NCBI GenBank assembly: GCA_963804375.1
Contig: CAWDQE010000008.1
Span: 62,001-126,000, forward strand
Reading direction: 5' to 3'
Length of the DNA stretch: 64,000 nt
Origin: JANXQG01 sp963804375
GTDB lineage: Bacteria; Planctomycetota; Planctomycetia; Pirellulales; Thermoguttaceae
This document shows positions 8,528 to 16,307 of this stretch, piece by piece. Numbering within the stretch: position 1 is the first letter of the stretch; each line of letters opens with the position of its first letter. The notes beneath the pieces are model-generated. The model saw only the letters and a program-made list of their open reading frames with translations. It did not search any database and had not been told where the DNA came from. A program made the translations under genes and the position numbers.

Positions 8528-9849
8528 TACGACTGCCCATTATCCATTCCGTGGGGCCGAATGACAACCCCGTCATTCTCCATGCGGCTTACGAAGTGCT
8601 GCGAAATCCGGCAATGGACCACCACCCGCGAATCGTGGAAAGTCTTCGACAGCACTTCGCCGTGAGCGGCCAGATAGGCCAGCATGCGGCCGTTGTCGAG
8701 GCCCATCTCCACTTCAATGTCCAGGAAACTGCGGCTCAGGGCATGGCTCACCGCCGCGGCAAGGTTGGCCATCCCTTGGCCCGAACGGGCACTGATCGGG
8801 ATGGCGTTGGGATAGCGATTCAACAGGCCGTCAAGGCGGACCCGATCGGGCAGGGCGTCGATCTTGTTCAGCACCAGCAGCGTGTCTTTCTGCTCGATGC
8901 CGAGTTCCTCCAGCACCTTGTAGGCCGCGGCAATCTGCTCGAGCACGGCCGGGTTGGCAGCGTCGGCCACGTGCAGCAGCAGGTCCGCCTGCCGGGCCTC
9001 TTCCAGCGTCGCCCGGAAACTGGCGATCAAATGGTGCGGCAGATCGCGGATGAAGCCGACAGTGTCGCTCAGCAGCACGGGCCCCCAGCCGGGCAATTGC
9101 CAGCGACGGGTCCGCGTGTCGAGCGTGGCGAACAACAGGTCCTTGGTGAAAACGTCGGACCCGGTCAGCGCGTTGAGCAGCGTGCTCTTGCCGGCGTTGG
9201 TGTAGCCCACCAGCGAAACCGTCATCTGCGTCCGCCGTGCGGCGACCTCGCGCTGGCGGCGATGTTCGATGGCGCGAAGCTGCTTCCGCAGGTCGCTGAT
9301 CCGCTTTTCGGCCAGCCGGCGGTCGACTTCCAACTGCTTTTCGCCGGGGCCGCGCAGCCCGACGCCGCCTTGCGCCTGCCGCGAGAGGTGCGTCCACATC
9401 CGCTTCAAGCGCGGCATCTGGTATTCCAACTGGGCCAGCTCGACCGCCAGGCGGGCCTCGTGCGTCTGGGCCCGGCTGGCGAAGATGTCGAGAATCAACT
9501 CCGTGCGGTCGAGGACCTTCAACCCGGTGGCTTCCTCAAGGTTCCGCGTCTGGCCGGGGCTGAGATTGTTGTCGAAGATGATCACGTCGGCCATTTCGGA
9601 GTGAGCCAGGGCGGTCAGCTCCTGCACCTTTCCCTTGCCCAGATAGGTCGTCGCGTCCGGGGCTTCGCGGCGCTGGGTCAGCTTGCCTACGACGTGCGTG
9701 CCGGCGGCCTCGGCAAGACCTTCCAATTCCTCCAGCGGGACCAGCTCATGGTCTTGGTTCGAGGGACTGTGCTCACGCTCCGCGAGAAAGACGCCCACGA
9801 GGACGGCCGACTCGCTTACCACGCTCTCGGTGCGACGGATCTCCTTCAC
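8527..9849 (-). CDS. hflX: HflX ribosome-associated GTPase
   Basis: HflX binds the 50S subunit or 70S ribosome and splits stalled ribosomes under stress. The protein (440 aa from the GTG at 9849) has the N-terminal HflX domain (VPLEELEGLAEAAGTHVVGK, YLGKGKVQELTAL, IIFDNNLSPGQTRNLEE) and a coiled linker with GGVGLRGPGEKQLEVDRR. The G domain contains GYTNAGKSTLLN (G1), SDTVGFIRDLPHHL (G3), NKID (G4) and a late SAR motif. The ORF is open to 10002, but that extension would be partly encoded by a palindromic repeat. The GTG at 9849 begins KEIRRTESVVSES, preceded by GGAAAGAAG. It lies downstream of rsgA in the same orientation, so both ribosome-linked GTPases may be co-expressed. Confidence 0.93.
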   Translation of the reverse strand: MKEIRRTESVVSESAVLVGVFLAEREHSPSNQDHELVPLEELEGLAEAAGTHVVGKLTQRREAPDATTYLGKGKVQELTALAHSEMADVIIFDNNLSPGQTRNLEEATGLKVLDRTELILDIFASRAQTHEARLAVELAQLEYQMPRLKRMWTHLSRQAQGGVGLRGPGEKQLEVDRRLAEKRISDLRKQLRAIEHRRQREVAARRTQMTVSLVGYTNAGKSTLLNALTGSDVFTKDLLFATLDTRTRRWQLPGWGPVLLSDTVGFIRDLPHHLIASFRATLEEARQADLLLHVADAANPAVLEQIAAAYKVLEELGIEQKDTLLVLNKIDALPDRVRLDGLLNRYPNAIPISARSGQGMANLAAAVSHALSRSFLDIEVEMGLDNGRMLAYLAAHGEVLSKTFHDSRVVVHCRISQHFVSRMENDGVVIRPHGMDNGQS

Positions 9850-9972
9850 AGCAGCTTCTTTCCTCAACCGGTCAGGTGCACGGGACGGGTCCTCTCTTGC
9901 GGGCGTCCTTGCCGGACGGCCACGATAATAGCCCAACCGCGCTCGCGGTGTCATGCAGTCATTCTCCTTTCC

Positions 9973-10029
9973 GTACTCGTCACGCTCCGCCGTGATGTCC
10001 AAACCCTCACGGCGGAGCGTGAGGAGTAC
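9973..10029. repeat. Palindromic element, family F, overlapping the rsgA stop
   Basis: Left arm GTACTCGTCACGCTCCGCC... (9973-9995) and right arm (10007-10029), its reverse complement with one mismatch, are separated by about 11 nt. A second copy lies at 39503-39566. The right arm supplies the last codons and the stop of rsgA on the minus strand (C-terminal CTPHAPP), so the element has redefined the end of that protein. Confidence 0.85.
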
Positions 10030-11185
10030 ACTGCTCCTCCGCCTGCCCGCTGCGCATGCTGCAATAGCTCTCGTAACGGCGTTCGTCCAGGCGGCCGTCG
10101 GTCACGGCATCTTTGACGGCGCAATCATCTTCGTGGGTGTGCGTGCAGTCGGGAAACCGGCAGAGGCTCACGTAAGGCCGCAGGTCGCGGTAATAGCCGG
10201 CCACCTCCTCGGGAATAACGTCCCACAGCTCAAAACCTCGCATGCCCGGCGTGTCGACGACGAAGCCGCCGCAGCCCAGAGCCGACAATCGGGCCGTGGT
10301 GGTCGTGTGCCGTCCTTTTTCGTTCTCTTCGCTGACCGCGCCGACGCGGAGGTGCAAGTTCGTGTCGATGGCGTTCAGCAACGACGACTTGCCCACGCCG
10401 CTTTGCCCGGCCACCACGCTTTCCCGCCCCGCGACAAGGCGGCGGAGACGGTCCGTTCCAAAGCCCGTCTTCGCGCTGACCAAGAGCACCGGGTAGCCCA
10501 TGCGGCTGTAGACACCCACCAAGGGCTCCAAGTTCGCGGGCTCGACGAGATCGATCTTGTTGATGCAGATGATCGGCCGGACGCGGCCTTTTTCGGCGGC
10601 CACGAGCAGGCGATCGATAAGGTTCGGCTTCAGCCGCGGCTCGGCCACGCTGGCCACGACGAGCAGTTGATCGACGTTGGAAACGATCACCTGGCGGCGA
10701 CCGCGCACTGCCCGGGAGAGCGTACCGTGCCGAGGCTCGACGCGGACGATCATTCCCTCTTTGAGCTGCACGTTCTCGTCAAGGCGAAAGAGCACTCGAT
10801 CGCCAGCGACGACCGGGTTGCGCTCGTCGCTGCTGAGCGTTTTCAGAATTCGCCTTGTAGCGCACGGATAAAGAGTGCCGTCGTCGCCCAGCACCGTGCT
10901 CGTCAGCCCGAACACCGAGAGCACGCGTCCGCGGCGGCAGGCCGCCGGGTCGACGTCCAGGAGCACGTCGAAAGGGATCTCGGCGTCGCCCAACTCGGGG
11001 GCAACCTCGGAGGTGCAGATCGTGCGATGGCGAGTCATTTCGCCGCGGCCGCTGATGCGTTCTTCCGTTTCCGGGGCCTGCTCTTGAAAACCATGCTCGT
11101 CAAATTGCCGCGTCCAGTCGGTCTTGCGAGCACGTGGTGTGCGATTCTTGCGAAATTCAGCCCTGAACTTCTTCTTTTTCGCCAT
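10007..11185 (-). CDS. rsgA: RsgA, small-subunit ribosome assembly GTPase
   Basis: RsgA (YjeQ) is a circularly permuted GTPase that helps late maturation of the 30S subunit. Visible parts are a basic N-terminus (MAKKKKFRAEFRKNR), an OB-fold region, and a permuted G domain in the order NKIDL (G4), GQSGVGKSSLLNAI (G1) and DTPGMRGFELW (G3). A C-terminal zinc motif follows (CRFPDCTHTHEDDC). The length of 392 aa is a little above average because of an N-terminal extension. The ATG at 11185 opens the basic stretch, 10 nt after the FHA gene; longer starts would overlap that gene. The last seven residues (CTPHAPP) come from the palindromic repeat at 9973-10029, so the native stop was probably nearby and lost. 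Confidence 0.93.
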   Translation of the reverse strand: MAKKKKFRAEFRKNRTPRARKTDWTRQFDEHGFQEQAPETEERISGRGEMTRHRTICTSEVAPELGDAEIPFDVLLDVDPAACRRGRVLSVFGLTSTVLGDDGTLYPCATRRILKTLSSDERNPVVAGDRVLFRLDENVQLKEGMIVRVEPRHGTLSRAVRGRRQVIVSNVDQLLVVASVAEPRLKPNLIDRLLVAAEKGRVRPIICINKIDLVEPANLEPLVGVYSRMGYPVLLVSAKTGFGTDRLRRLVAGRESVVAGQSGVGKSSLLNAIDTNLHLRVGAVSEENEKGRHTTTTARLSALGCGGFVVDTPGMRGFELWDVIPEEVAGYYRDLRPYVSLCRFPDCTHTHEDDCAVKDAVTDGRLDERRYESYCSMRSGQAEEQCTPHAPP

Positions 11186-11195
11186 CAATCTCGGC

Positions 11196-11702
11196 CTAAA
11201 CTGGCTCGTCGCTGATCCTGTGCTGATGGCGAACCTTGCCTGGCTCGTCTTTAGTGATGTCGTAGCGGGCCGGCGCCTCGCGATCGCGACTGGGGGGCTG
11301 CGGACCTTTCGGTTTGGCCGACCGCCGGCCTTCCAACCCCGCCCGTTCCAGCAGGCTCTGACTGAAGAGCACCGCCTCGGGAACATCCGGCGGCGGCGGA
11401 CCGACCGCACCTAGGTCGACGGGCGAGTACTTGACCTCGTAGCCATGTTTAGCAATCCACAGGACATCGCCGGGGTCGACCCGTTTCTCGGTGACTCGGT
11501 TGCCGTTGACCTTCACGCCGTTGCGACTATTCAAGTCGCGGACGTACCAGAATCCGTCATTGACGTTCAATTCGCAATGCTGCGCCGAAACATTGGAAAA
11601 CCGCAAAACAATATCGCAGCTTTCCCGCCGTCCAACAAGAAGATTCCTTTTCAACAGAGGAATTGGATCACCCCCTCCGATTGGGTGCAATTCACCGAAC
11701 AT
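11196..11702 (-). CDS. FHA-domain protein
   Basis: A 168-aa protein whose N-terminal two thirds is a forkhead-associated domain, a phosphothreonine-binding module. It shows LLKRNLLVGRRESCDIVL (GR..SCDI), FSNVSAQHCELNV (S..H) and VRDLNSRNGVKVNG (N.NG). The C-terminal tail is rich in Pro and charged residues and seems unstructured. The start at 11702 has GAGGAA five bases upstream. It precedes rsgA by 10 nt and is probably co-transcribed with it, suggesting a link between Ser/Thr phosphorylation and ribosome assembly; that link is inference only. Confidence 0.85.
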   Translation of the reverse strand: MFGELHPIGGGDPIPLLKRNLLVGRRESCDIVLRFSNVSAQHCELNVNDGFWYVRDLNSRNGVKVNGNRVTEKRVDPGDVLWIAKHGYEVKYSPVDLGAVGPPPPDVPEAVLFSQSLLERAGLEGRRSAKPKGPQPPSRDREAPARYDITKDEPGKVRHQHRISDEPV

Positions 11703-11889
11703 GGCGGTTCCTCACGCAAGTTGATCTGGCAAATAAAGTTCCGTCGCGGCTGCCCGACTCGCAACGGCCAGACTCTCGTTGTAGTTTAGTTGTCATTGAC
11801 TTGGGCGTCAACATGTGGAACATGACAAATTGCAAAGTCTGGATGAGTGTCGCTGTGATTCAAACGTAAGGGGCCTCGGTGCCATCCAA

Positions 11890-11981
11890 GTAGGGTGGGC
11901 CGAGTGAAACGAGTCCCACCATCCTGGTTTCCTTGACTTGGCGACTTCTCGGTGGGACTCGTAGAACTCGGCCCACCCTAC
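11890..11981. repeat. Palindromic element, family B
   Basis: The left arm begins GTAGGGTGGGCCGAGTGAAA (11890-11920). The right arm (11951-11981) is its reverse complement with a few differences and ends GGCCCACCCTAC. A near-identical element lies at 63009-63092. The rest of 11703-12034 holds no gene I can support; it separates the divergent FHA gene and RNase P RNA and must contain both promoters. Confidence 0.85.
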
Positions 11982-12034
11982 TTGCCCGTACCCCCTTCCC
12001 GGCCGGCCGCCGAAGGACTATGTTTAATCTCGTC

Positions 12035-12481
12035 GGGAGTCGGTCGGATGGTCGCCGGCCGAGTTCGAAGGGAGCTGCCGCGATTGGCTCCGAGTAGGAC
12101 TCGGCGGGAGGAAAGTCCGGGCTCCGTAGGACGCAGTGATGGGTAACGCCCACCGGCCGCAAGGCCAGGGAAAGTGCAACAGAAAGTAAACCGCCTCGCG
12201 GGCTTCGGCCCGCGCGGTAAGGGTGAAACGGTGAGGTAAGAGCTCACCAGCAGGCCGGGTGACCGGCCTGGCTCGGTAAACCCCACTGGGAGCAAGGTCA
12301 AACAGGGAGCATGGGCTGGAGCTGGCGGCATCGCCGCCAGTGCCCCCCAGCGGGTTAGTCCGGCCCGCCATCGACTTCCGGGTAGGCCGCTGGAGGGATC
12401 GAGCAATCGATTTCCTAGAGAAATGATCATCGCGCCGTCCCATCGGGCGGCAGACAAAACCCGGCTTATAGGCCGACTCCC
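12035..12481 (+). ncRNA. rnpB: RNase P RNA (bacterial type A)
   Basis: The catalytic RNA of ribonuclease P, which removes 5' leaders from tRNA precursors. Universal elements appear in order: GAGGAAAGTCCGGGCTCC near 12110, ACAGAAAGTAAACCGCC near 12179, GGTAAGGGTGAAACGGTG then GGTAAGAGCTCACC near 12220-12250, and the 3' universal region AAAACCCGGCTTATAGGCC near 12456-12473. The ends pair as helix P1: GGGAGTCGG at 12035 with CCGACTCCC at 12481. A T-rich run (CTTTTCTTCC) follows directly and may terminate the transcript. The length of about 447 nt is slightly above typical. The gene at 12466-12903 converges on it and overlaps its last 16 nt. Confidence 0.96.
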
Positions 12482-12903
12482 GTCTTTTCTTCCTCCAACT
12501 CCTCGGGCTTCGTTTCTTCAAAGACTGCGGGCACATTCTCGGTGTCGATGAATTGGACCAGCTTGGAAATGCACAATTTGTTCATCGTGGTGCGGTGCGC
12601 GAAGGCCTCGCTCCGCAATGCTTCGTGCAGGCTCTCGGGAATTCGTACGGTGATGACCTTCGTGTCCTCGGCCAGCGCTTTGGGTAAGGGTTGCTTGCGG
12701 AGCTCTGCCAGCATGCGATGAATCTCGCGGTAGGTCTCGGTCTGCTCGAATTCGGCCATCGCCTCAAAGGTGGGGAACGCCCGGCGTATCAGCCCGTGGA
12801 GGCCAATCACCTCGCGATAGAACTTCATCCAGTCCGGCTTGGTGGCGAACAGCTTTTCGACGGCGCGCTTGATTTCCGCGTGCTTGTGGCTAATGAGCGT
12901 CAT
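12466..12903 (-). CDS. Ribbon-helix-helix (HicB/CopG-like) protein, possible antitoxin
   Basis: A 145-aa protein with an N-terminal helical region (HAEIKRAVEKLFATKPDWMK) and a C-terminal ribbon-helix-helix-like motif (KVITVRIPESLHEALRSEA, then HRTTMNKLCISKLVQFI). This is the pattern of HicB/CopG-type DNA-binding antitoxins. It ends in an acidic tail. The start at 12903 has GGAG 11 bases upstream. No toxin gene is visible on either side, so an orphan regulator is as likely as a toxin-antitoxin component. Its 3' end overlaps the RNase P RNA on the other strand by 16 nt. Confidence 0.7.
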   Translation of the reverse strand: MTLISHKHAEIKRAVEKLFATKPDWMKFYREVIGLHGLIRRAFPTFEAMAEFEQTETYREIHRMLAELRKQPLPKALAEDTKVITVRIPESLHEALRSEAFAHRTTMNKLCISKLVQFIDTENVPAVFEETKPEELEEEKTGVGL

Positions 12904-13689
12904 TTCGACGAATCTCCATATTCGGGGGCTTGTGAGGGAAAATACGGAACACGCGGCGCGGGCCGGGTCTTCCGCTCTCCACTAATTCTTTGCCGGCGAT
13001 CAATGCGGCCTCCTGCCGCAGCCATAACTACTCGTTCAAATTGATGCAGTGCAAGCACTTATGGCAATGCTGGCAGACCTTGCCTGGAGCCCGGCGGCGG
13101 TGCCCCCTTGCCTCGAGAATATGCCGCAGCCAGGCGACCGGCGAAGATTCTTATTGACAAATCTTGGGATGTCATGATTTTGCCGTAGAAAATGCGAATT
13201 TGTCGGAATTGAAGAATTTGTCTCGTTTTCCAAAGTGTCCAGTATCGGTTTGCCGAGAAATTCCGATTTTTTCCCCCGGTGCAAAGGCAACTCCCGGCAA
13301 TGTAGCGATTCAATGCTAGGTCATCGGTGGGGTCAGATGCGGTTTTTTCATGGCCGGTCAACAATCGTGCAATAGTATAGCGAGTTCAAACAGAATACTA
13401 TCATGAGAGATTTGTCCATGACTCAGTCCCAGGACGGATTTCCGAGTCCGTGGGCTGCAACCAAATGGACCCGGAGATCCACCCTTTCGCATAACGTGGA
13501 GCAAGACACGTCCTTGGCGACCATGACCGCGAATTGACGCGGCACTTTGACTAGGTTAAAGTAAAACTCAGTCGTTTCGGGTGGTCGTCGGGTGGTTTGT
13601 CTGCCTTTTTTCTTTTCTACAACTGCCTTCGCTCAGCGTGGAACTCTGGGTAGACGGCGCAAACTTTTAGTTCGGACCGCGAGGGACCT
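12904..13689. other. Intergenic region with one weak short ORF
   Basis: About 790 bases lie between the ribbon-helix-helix gene and the kinase. It is more AT-rich than its surroundings (especially 13140-13280) and must contain both divergent promoters. Open frames on the minus strand at 13036-13364 have no recognisable domain and no good start. A 44-codon ORF at 13403-13537 (+) is annotated separately. I see no RNA gene. Confidence 0.4.
13403..13537 (+). CDS. Possible small ORF (44 aa), doubtful
   Basis: ATG at 13403 to TGA at 13535-13537, starting MRDLSMTQSQDGFPSPWAAT. There is no clear ribosome-binding site and I do not recognise the sequence. It lies upstream of the kinase gene on the same strand, in a region otherwise lacking genes, and could be a small peptide or chance. 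Confidence 0.2.
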   Translation: MRDLSMTQSQDGFPSPWAATKWTRRSTLSHNVEQDTSLATMTAN

Positions 13690-15318
13690 ATGAGCGAATC
13701 GGCCTCCAGCGCACGCGGTTCGGCATTTTCCCCAGTCCCGCCCGAAGTGCTCCAGTCCTCGGAAGGCTCGTCGTCCGGCCGCACCGTTTCCGCCAGTCGC
13801 GTCGCACCTGTGGTTGGCGAGGATCAGCCGACCGTCATTAGCCAACCTGGAATGTTGCCGGCGGATGGGCCGTCCGACTCGGTGGCGCGGATCCTCCATG
13901 GCCGAATTCTGCCTGGCGAGCGGTTGGGACATTTCGAGCTGCTAAAATACGTGGGTGGTGGTGGGATGGGTAAAGTGTTCCGCGCCTTGGACACCCGCTT
14001 GGCCCGCAGTGTGGCGTTGAAGATCCTCTCGCCGGAGCACGCGTCGGATCGCGAAACAGTGCTGCGGTTCCAAAACGAGGCCCAGTCGGCCGCACGGCTC
14101 GATCACGACAATATCGCCCGCGTCTACTATGTGGGCGAAGACCGCGGGCTGCATTATATAGTCTTCGAGTTCATTGAGGGGGTCAATGTTCGCGACCTCG
14201 TCGAAAGCAAGGGCCCGTTGCCCTTGGCGGAGGCCGTGAGCTACACGCTACAAGTGGCCGATGCCCTGGCCCACGCGGCGCAGCGCAACGTCGTACATCG
14301 CGACATTAAGCCGTCGAACCTGCTGATCACGCCCGCCGGCCAGGCCAAATTGATCGACATGGGTCTGGCCCGGTTGCGGGAAGTCGATGCGGCCGCCGTC
14401 GATCTGACGGCAAGCGGCGTCACGTTGGGAACCTTCGACTACATCTCGCCCGAGCAGGCCCGCGACCCGCGGAACACCGACGTCCGCAGCGACATTTATT
14501 CGTTGGGCTGCACGTTCTTTTTCATGCTCACCGGCCGGCCGCCATTTCTCGGCGGCACGATGTTGCAGAAGTTGTTGCAGCATCAGGCCGATCAGCCGCC
14601 CGACCTGCGTCAGTTCCGCCCCGAGTTGCCGGAGGACGTGAACCGCATTTTGCGCAAGATGCTGGCCAAGGACCCCCGCCGCCGCTATGCGTCGCCCTTG
14701 GAGTTGGTCAATGACCTGCTTTGGGTGGCGCGTGGGTCGGGCCTGTATCCGGCGGCGCCGGGCGGGCGGACTTGGACGGTTTCGCTCGCGCCGGTGGTTC
14801 CTTCCTACTATCGGCATTTGCCGTGGATCGTTTCCCTGGCGGCCTTGGTGGCGATTGTTGTCGCACTACATTACGTTTGGCCCTATCTGCCGGCGCCCGC
14901 CAGTCCGTCGCCTGCCCCCGCGACGATCGAAACGGACGATGGGCTGAATGCGCCGCCGGCCGTGCCGGCGACCGACTCGCTCGCTCCTGCCTCCGCAGCC
15001 CCGAAACCGGCCGTTGGGCCGCGGTCCGATGCGGTTCCCCCAATTCTACCCAATCCCGAGTTGCCCTTGCGCCCGAGATTGCCGGCGGGCTCGACTGGGC
15101 CGGCGCTGGATACCGCCGAGGAGAAGACTACTGCGGAAAAACCTCTGGTTCCTGCGGCAAAGCCGGAAGGCGACGATTCGCGGCGCCCCGTTCCCAAAGG
15201 AAGCGGCGGAAAGAAGACCGCTTTGAAAGTGGGCCAGGCCGACGATAGTTCCATCATGCCGGCCGGAAGTTGGCACAGCGGTTCGGCGCAATCGTCGCGG
15301 GCCGCCGGTTCGCTCTAA
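13690..15318 (+). CDS. Membrane-anchored Ser/Thr protein kinase
   Basis: A Hanks-type kinase of 542 aa. A disordered N-terminus of about 75 residues leads to the kinase domain (about 78-345): VGGGGMGKVFRA (glycine loop), VALKIL (ATP lysine), HRDIKPSNLLI (catalytic loop), DMGLARL in place of DFG, and DYISPEQA (APE region). A single membrane segment (WIVSLAALVAIVVALHYVW, near residue 380) is followed by a Pro/Ala-rich extracytoplasmic tail of about 140 residues without a recognised sensor domain. DMG for DFG is seen in some planctomycete kinases and keeps the metal-binding Asp. The kinase is likely active and membrane-bound. A GC-rich hairpin (15346-15365) lies after the stop. Confidence 0.93.
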   Translation: MSESASSARGSAFSPVPPEVLQSSEGSSSGRTVSASRVAPVVGEDQPTVISQPGMLPADGPSDSVARILHGRILPGERLGHFELLKYVGGGGMGKVFRALDTRLARSVALKILSPEHASDRETVLRFQNEAQSAARLDHDNIARVYYVGEDRGLHYIVFEFIEGVNVRDLVESKGPLPLAEAVSYTLQVADALAHAAQRNVVHRDIKPSNLLITPAGQAKLIDMGLARLREVDAAAVDLTASGVTLGTFDYISPEQARDPRNTDVRSDIYSLGCTFFFMLTGRPPFLGGTMLQKLLQHQADQPPDLRQFRPELPEDVNRILRKMLAKDPRRRYASPLELVNDLLWVARGSGLYPAAPGGRTWTVSLAPVVPSYYRHLPWIVSLAALVAIVVALHYVWPYLPAPASPSPAPATIETDDGLNAPPAVPATDSLAPASAAPKPAVGPRSDAVPPILPNPELPLRPRLPAGSTGPALDTAEEKTTAEKPLVPAAKPEGDDSRRPVPKGSGGKKTALKVGQADDSSIMPAGSWHSGSAQSSRAAGSL

Positions 15319-15345
15319 GGATTTGGTCGAAAATACCTTCCGTAG

Positions 15346-15417
15346 GACGGCCTTCCCGGGCCGTCACATGTAGCGATGGGCCGACAATAACTACATGGTG
15401 CCCGAGCCCATCCTACA
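15346..15417. repeat. Hairpins after the kinase gene, including a family C fragment
   Basis: GACGGCC TTCCCG GGCCGTC (15346-15365) forms a stable hairpin shortly after the kinase stop and may act in termination, though no T-run follows. It is followed by an imperfect inverted pair, GTAGCGATGGGC (15369-15380) and GCCCATCCTAC (15407-15417), enclosing TACATGGTGCCCG, the core word of palindromic family C. Confidence 0.55.
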
Positions 15418-15445
15418 GGTCGGACGTTATTTCGGACCAAATTCT

Positions 15446-15598
15446 ATTGATCTTCGCATTGAAAATGAGCCATGTAGGCCGGAACAAGCTTGCGCAGTTC
15501 CGGCGTTGATGCCGATTCGTGCCGGAACTGCGCAAGCTTGTTCCGGCCTACGCCCCTGCCACACAACGCAATGGCTCATTTTCAATGCAAAGATCAAT
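15446..15598. repeat. Nested palindrome: family A inside an outer 28-bp inverted repeat
   Basis: Outer arms 15446-15473 and 15571-15598 are reverse complements with one mismatch (they contain GAAAATGAGCCAT and its complement). Inside lies a complete family A element with 31-bp perfect arms at 15474-15504 and 15521-15551. The arrangement looks like one palindrome inserted into another, together a structure of more than 150 bases between the kinase gene and tRNA-Val. Confidence 0.85.
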
Positions 15599-15679
15599 AG
15601 CTGGACGCTTATCAATTCTTCGACGTTCTGAGGGGAGATTGACAGCCGTGCGGTTCGCCGGTTAGGATGCGAACGATTC

Positions 15680-15753
15680 GGGCGCTTAGCTCAGTTGGTT
15701 AGAGCGATTCGCTTACACCGAATAGGTCGGGGGTTCGAATCCCTCAGCGCCCA
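15680..15753 (+). tRNA. tRNA-Val (anticodon UAC)
   Basis: A complete cloverleaf. The acceptor stem GGGCGCT pairs with AGCGCCC and the discriminator is A at 15753. The D arm is GCTC..GAGC, the anticodon stem is ATTCG/CGAAT with loop CTTACAC giving anticodon TAC (valine, GTA codons), and the T arm is GGGGG TTCGAAT CCCTC. CCA is not encoded. The 3' part is repeated exactly at 20916-20959, showing that a genomic island entered here and restored the gene. Confidence 0.96.
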
Positions 15754-15755
15754 CT
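15712..15755 (+). repeat. Left attachment-site repeat (attL-like) in tRNA-Val 3' end
   Basis: A 44-bp stretch from the anticodon loop to 2 nt past the tRNA (starting CTTACACCGAATAGG, ending CAGCGCCCACT). It is identical to 20916-20959. Sequence differs on either side of both copies, so these are the limits of the duplication. Confidence 0.92.
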
Positions 15756-15760
15756 CGCTT

Positions 15761-15789
15761 GGGCCGTTGTCTAGCGTAGACAGCGGCCC
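15761..15789 (+). terminator. Hairpin terminator after tRNA-Val
   Basis: A 13-bp stem with a GCG loop (GGGCCGTTGTCTA paired to TAGACAGCGGCCC), starting 8 nt after the tRNA, followed by a short ATTTC. It also covers the stop codon of the DnaB-like fragment on the other strand, so it may serve both directions. It belongs to the island side of the left junction. Confidence 0.65.
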
Positions 15790-16043
15790 ATTTCGACATT
15801 GCAAACCAGCGCCCGCAGCGTCGGCGTCAGCCGCAAGGCGTCGATCCCACCTTGCATGGCGAAAGCCGTCTTGCCGGCCCCTGACGCCCCGCCAAGCAGC
15901 GTCACCAGCCCCGGCGCGATTTCGATTCGTGCCAGCCCCCCGGCCGAAGCTATCGGGTGGAACATCGGCGGCGAGCCGGTCAGCGCGTCGTCGCGCCAGC
16001 CGTCGAAACAGTCGGCGGCCGTGGTATAATTGGATTGTCGCAA
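15771..16043 (-). pseudogene. Truncated DnaB/RecA-like ATPase (N-terminal 90 aa only)
   Basis: The sequence reads LRQSNYTTAADCFDGWRDDA, then a strand-loop-helix with Walker A GGASGAGKTAFAMQ, then RALVCNVEM, which resembles the start of replicative-helicase-like (DnaB C-domain) ATPases of planctomycete mobile elements. It stops after 90 residues, just short of the tRNA junction, losing Walker B and everything after it. The TTG start at 16043 is supported by AAGGAT seven bases upstream. The truncation coincides with the left att site, so integration or a later deletion cut the gene. Probably non-functional. Confidence 0.7.
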
Positions 16044-16073
16044 GTCAAGTATCCTTTCTGAAAGCCGAACACG

Positions 16074-16307
16074 ATGAACGCGGAAACCGTCCGGGAATTC
16101 CTTATCACACGGCCGTTCCAACCGCTCCAGGTCCACTTGTCAAACGGCGAAGTCCATCAGATTCGCCATCCCGAATTCGCAATGCTCCTGAGATCCACAC
16201 TGGTTATCGGCGTCCCGGATTCCGACCGGGTGATTTGTCGTGCCTTGCTGCACATTGCCAGCATCGAGCGGATGCCGGCCACGCAAACATATCAACGACA
16301 ATGGTGA
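16074..16307 (+). CDS. Small conserved planctomycete-type protein (77 aa)
   Basis: Begins MNAETVREFLITRPFQPLQV, then LSNGEVHQIRHPEFAMLLRS and DRVICRALLHIASIERM. I recognise this layout (a hydrophilic lead, 'rPFqPfrvhlsnGe.y.vrHPe.a', and a final 'v.HI.riE') as a short family common in planctomycete genomes, of unknown function. Its last residues (ATQTYQRQW) are probably foreign, since from about 16285 the DNA is the end of the HsdR fragment on the other strand. It overlaps that chimera tail to tail by about 100 nt. Confidence 0.75.
   Translation: MNAETVREFLITRPFQPLQVHLSNGEVHQIRHPEFAMLLRSTLVIGVPDSDRVICRALLHIASIERMPATQTYQRQW

Noticed and set aside
8527..10002. Longer HflX start at 10002
   Set aside because: The extra 51 residues would be encoded partly by the family F palindrome and do not resemble HflX N-termini; the GTG at 9849 fits better.
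12691..13044. Plus-strand frame opposite the ribbon-helix-helix gene as a toxin partner
   Set aside because: It is antisense to the conserved ribbon-helix-helix gene and shows no toxin-like sequence.
13059..13364. 101-codon minus-strand frame between the ribbon-helix-helix gene and the kinase
   Set aside because: No recognisable domain, no ribosome site, and a composition like the surrounding AT-rich non-coding DNA.
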